From assembly GCA_017457285.1 (NCBI GenBank), contig JAFTHT010000049.1:42973-106972 (forward strand): a stretch of DNA of 64,000 nt, given 5' to 3'. The translations under genes were made by a program, and so were the position numbers. The notes beneath the pieces are model-generated. The model was not told the origin of the DNA. It was given only the letters and a program-made list of their open reading frames with translations, and did not search any database. Source of the stretch: Oscillospiraceae bacterium (GTDB lineage Bacteria > Bacillota > Clostridia > Oscillospirales > Oscillospiraceae). Each line of letters starts with the position of its first letter. The first letter of the stretch is position 1. Below, piece after piece: positions 62,275-64,000 of the stretch.

Positions 62275-63231
62275 ATGAAAATCACACGCATCTTAACTGC
62301 GTTGCTGGTCATTTGCATATTTGCCAGCAGCACAACCGTCAGTGCCTTCGCCAAAAGCGATTCGCTGACCACCCACATCGGCACGGTAGAAGCCACCACC
62401 CTGCGGCTTCGCTCCGGGCCATCCACGTCCAATTCCATCCTGAAAACCGCCTACAATGGGGACTATGTGGTCATCACCGGCAAAACCGGCTCCTGGTACA
62501 AGGTGGAATTCAATCTGACAAGTGGCTATATGCACGCCGATTACCTGACTACCCACACAAGAAAAAACGTGGAGCTGGGCTACGGCCGTGTCAACGCCAA
62601 CAAGGTCAATGTCCGCTCCGGCCCCGGAACATCCTACAGCTCCCTGGCCCGGGCCAATTCCGGTGAAAAGGCCTTTATCATCGGCTTTAATAACCAATGG
62701 TACAAAGTCATCTATAACGACGATATTGGCTATATTCGCAGCGATTATCTGGAGTTGACCGAAATTCCCTACGAGAATAAGGCTTCCACCAAGTCGCCCA
62801 AATTCTTCGTTGACGGAAAATCCACCGGCGTTACCCCCAGCGCCGCCGCTCTGAAGGGCAGTTCCCAGCGGCAGACCATCGTCGCCAACGCCAAAAAGCT
62901 CATCGGCGTCCCCTATGTCTGGGGCGGCACCACGACCAAAGGCTTCGATTGCTCCGGCTTCGTCCAGTATGTGATGAAGCAAAGCGGCATCACCCTGCCC
63001 CGCACCACCGCCCAGCAGGTCAAGGTGGGTACCTATGTGTCCAAATCCAACCTGCAGCCCGGAGATCTGGTATTCCTGCAGAATACATACCGGACCGGTG
63101 TATCCCACGTTGGCATCTACATCGGCAACGGTAATGTAATCCACGCCTCCAGCTCCAAAGGCGTCACCACCAGCAGCCTCTCCGGCAGCTACTTCGCCAA
63201 ACACTACCACAGTGCCCGGCGGGTGGTGTGA
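62275..63231 (+). CDS. Secreted SH3b-NlpC/P60 cell-wall peptidase
   Basis: 318 residues. Signal peptide (LLVICIFASSTTVSAFA), two bacterial SH3 domains (about 35-92, LRLRSGPSTSNSILKT; about 103-163, VNVRSGPGTSYSSLAR), then an NlpC/P60 domain. Catalytic Cys in KGFDCSGFVQYV, His in VSHVGIYIG, third His in NVIHASS. Cuts gamma-D-glutamyl-diamino acid bonds in peptidoglycan stem peptides. Similar modular hydrolases act in growth, separation or spore formation; nothing here tells which. ACGGAGGG before the start. Confidence 0.93.
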   Translation: MKITRILTALLVICIFASSTTVSAFAKSDSLTTHIGTVEATTLRLRSGPSTSNSILKTAYNGDYVVITGKTGSWYKVEFNLTSGYMHADYLTTHTRKNVELGYGRVNANKVNVRSGPGTSYSSLARANSGEKAFIIGFNNQWYKVIYNDDIGYIRSDYLELTEIPYENKASTKSPKFFVDGKSTGVTPSAAALKGSSQRQTIVANAKKLIGVPYVWGGTTTKGFDCSGFVQYVMKQSGITLPRTTAQQVKVGTYVSKSNLQPGDLVFLQNTYRTGVSHVGIYIGNGNVIHASSSKGVTTSSLSGSYFAKHYHSARRVV

Positions 63232-63248
63232 ATGAATTGAAAACTTTT

Positions 63249-63279
63249 GCCGATACCGCCCGGTATCGGCTCTTTTTTT
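63249..63279 (+). terminator. Terminator of the NlpC/P60 unit
   Basis: Nine-base stem GCCGATACC/GGTATCGGC (63249-63257, 63262-63270), loop GCCC, then TCTTTTTTT. Confidence 0.92.
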
Positions 63280-63290
63280 GCGAAATTGGG

Positions 63291-63319
63291 TTGATATCTG
63301 GAAAACGAACGTGTATAAT
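63291..63319 (+). promoter_or_regulatory. Sigma-A promoter of the deacetylase-like gene
   Basis: -35 TTGATA (63291-63296), 17-base spacer, -10 TATAAT (63314-63319). Confidence 0.85.
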
Positions 63320-63352
63320 AGAGGAAATATCAAATTAGAAAGGATGATTGTA

Positions 63353-64000
63353 ATGGCAGGAGCCTTCCTCCCCAAAGAACAAAATCGCGCCCGGAAGCGT
63401 CGCCGCAGATGGCATTACTACATCCCCACTGCCATCATGCTTCTGTTGGCCTTGGCCTGTGTCGGTACCATTTCCTGGGCCGTGATTTCGGTACTGGATT
63501 CTCCGGAACCCCAATACACCGTTCACACCAAGCCCACTGAAACGGATCCGCCCACCGTGCCACCCACCACCGAGCCTGTCACCGCCGAATCCCCCGAAGT
63601 GCTGGAGCTGATTGCTCAGGCTGACTTTGTTGCCGCCGGTTATGACTACGACGAGGCCATCAGCATGATTCGGGAATCCGGATTCATGGACGATGTTCCC
63701 TCTTTGGCCCAGCGAGTCGGCGACTATACCACCGCAAAATCCAAGCTGCAGCGTTACGCCAGCCCCGAAACCATCACCCACATTTTCTTCCACTCCCTGA
63801 TCGTAGATACGGAACGGGCTTTTGATGGGGATACGGAAGAGGGCGGCTACAATATGTACATGACCACGGTGGCCGAATTCAAGGCCATCCTCCAGCAGAT
63901 GTACGACCGGGGCTATGTGTTGATTTCCCCCTACCAGATGGCCTACGAGAATGAAAACGGCAAATTTGTCTACGGCGACATTATGCTGCCCCCCGGCAAA
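63353..64000 (+). CDS. Polysaccharide deacetylase-like membrane protein (5' part)
   Basis: 216 codons are visible from ATG 63353 (AAAGGATG upstream); the rest lies beyond the window. Basic cytoplasmic start (NRARKRRRRWHYY), one membrane helix (about 24-46), a Pro/Thr/Glu stalk (TKPTETDPPTVPPTTEP), then FFHSLIVDTERAFDGD and MTTVAEFKAILQQMYDRGYVLI, the opening of clostridial NodB-type deacetylases as I recall them. The catalytic His and Asp motifs would be downstream, so activity cannot be confirmed. Outward-facing, membrane-anchored, probably acting on wall polymer. Confidence 0.65.
   Translation, partial: MAGAFLPKEQNRARKRRRRWHYYIPTAIMLLLALACVGTISWAVISVLDSPEPQYTVHTKPTETDPPTVPPTTEPVTAESPEVLELIAQADFVAAGYDYDEAISMIRESGFMDDVPSLAQRVGDYTTAKSKLQRYASPETITHIFFHSLIVDTERAFDGDTEEGGYNMYMTTVAEFKAILQQMYDRGYVLISPYQMAYENENGKFVYGDIMLPPGK

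Overview
The window is chromosomal DNA of a spore-forming, moderately GC-rich Clostridia member (Bacillota), most likely from the gut Oscillospirales/Ruminococcaceae group. Evidence: the spoIIAA-spoIIAB-sigF operon, spoIIGA-sigE, a Gram-positive PolC-type replicase, a T-box in front of pheST, exported lipoproteins instead of periplasmic proteins, and a giant secreted alpha-amylase of the type common in gut starch degraders. No rRNA, tRNA, CRISPR array, prophage or insertion sequence was seen. Promoters given here are sigma-A-like hexamer pairs read by eye, mostly with exact 17-base spacers.

Layout. 1-1.4 kb: spoIIA operon (minus), sigF cut by the window edge. 1.5-1.9 kb: rplS with its own promoter and an L19-leader-like structure. 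2.0-4.4 kb (plus): two genes for a membrane redox module, a multi-TM protein ending in a CD1871A-like CxxC tail and a NapH-like iron-sulfur protein fused to a thioredoxin fold. 4.4-20.6 kb (minus): a 16 kb transcription unit with a 2426-residue cell-surface subtilase, a lipoprotein, and a complete oligopeptide ABC importer (OppA, B, C, D, F). This reads as an extracellular protein-digestion and peptide-uptake locus. 20.7-25.5 kb (minus): three lipoproteins, two with TlpA-type thioredoxin folds. 25.6-33.5 kb (minus): a 2554-residue modular alpha-amylase and a 48-residue peptide gene. 33.6-36.5 kb: a small hypothetical gene, oligoendopeptidase F and a uridine-phosphorylase-like enzyme.

36.6-47.2 kb (minus) is the classic housekeeping run pyrH-frr-uppS-cdsA-dxr-rseP-ispG-polC: UMP kinase, ribosome recycling, isoprenoid/undecaprenyl and phospholipid synthesis, intramembrane proteolysis, and the replicative polymerase. 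47.3-50.9 kb (plus): glnS followed 19 bp later by a stand-alone YcaO-domain protein. 50.9-52.7 kb (minus): an ECF sigma factor and its membrane partner behind a SigW-like promoter. 52.7-53.5 kb: a zinc-ribbon membrane protein. 53.6-57.4 kb (minus): rex, sigE, spoIIGA, a DUF951 gene and rarA, with a perfect palindrome over the rex transcription start. 57.7-61.4 kb (plus): T-box, pheS, pheT. 61.5-64 kb (plus): IreB-like protein, a small hypothetical, an SH3b-NlpC/P60 cell-wall hydrolase and a cut polysaccharide-deacetylase-like gene.

Palindromic or direct intergenic repeats sit near 40.9, 45.86, 55.9 and 57.5 kb. The less explained parts are the redox modules (2.1-4.4 kb and 21-25 kb), the YcaO next to glnS, the repeated ~100-residue modules of the amylase, and the 48-residue peptide beside it.
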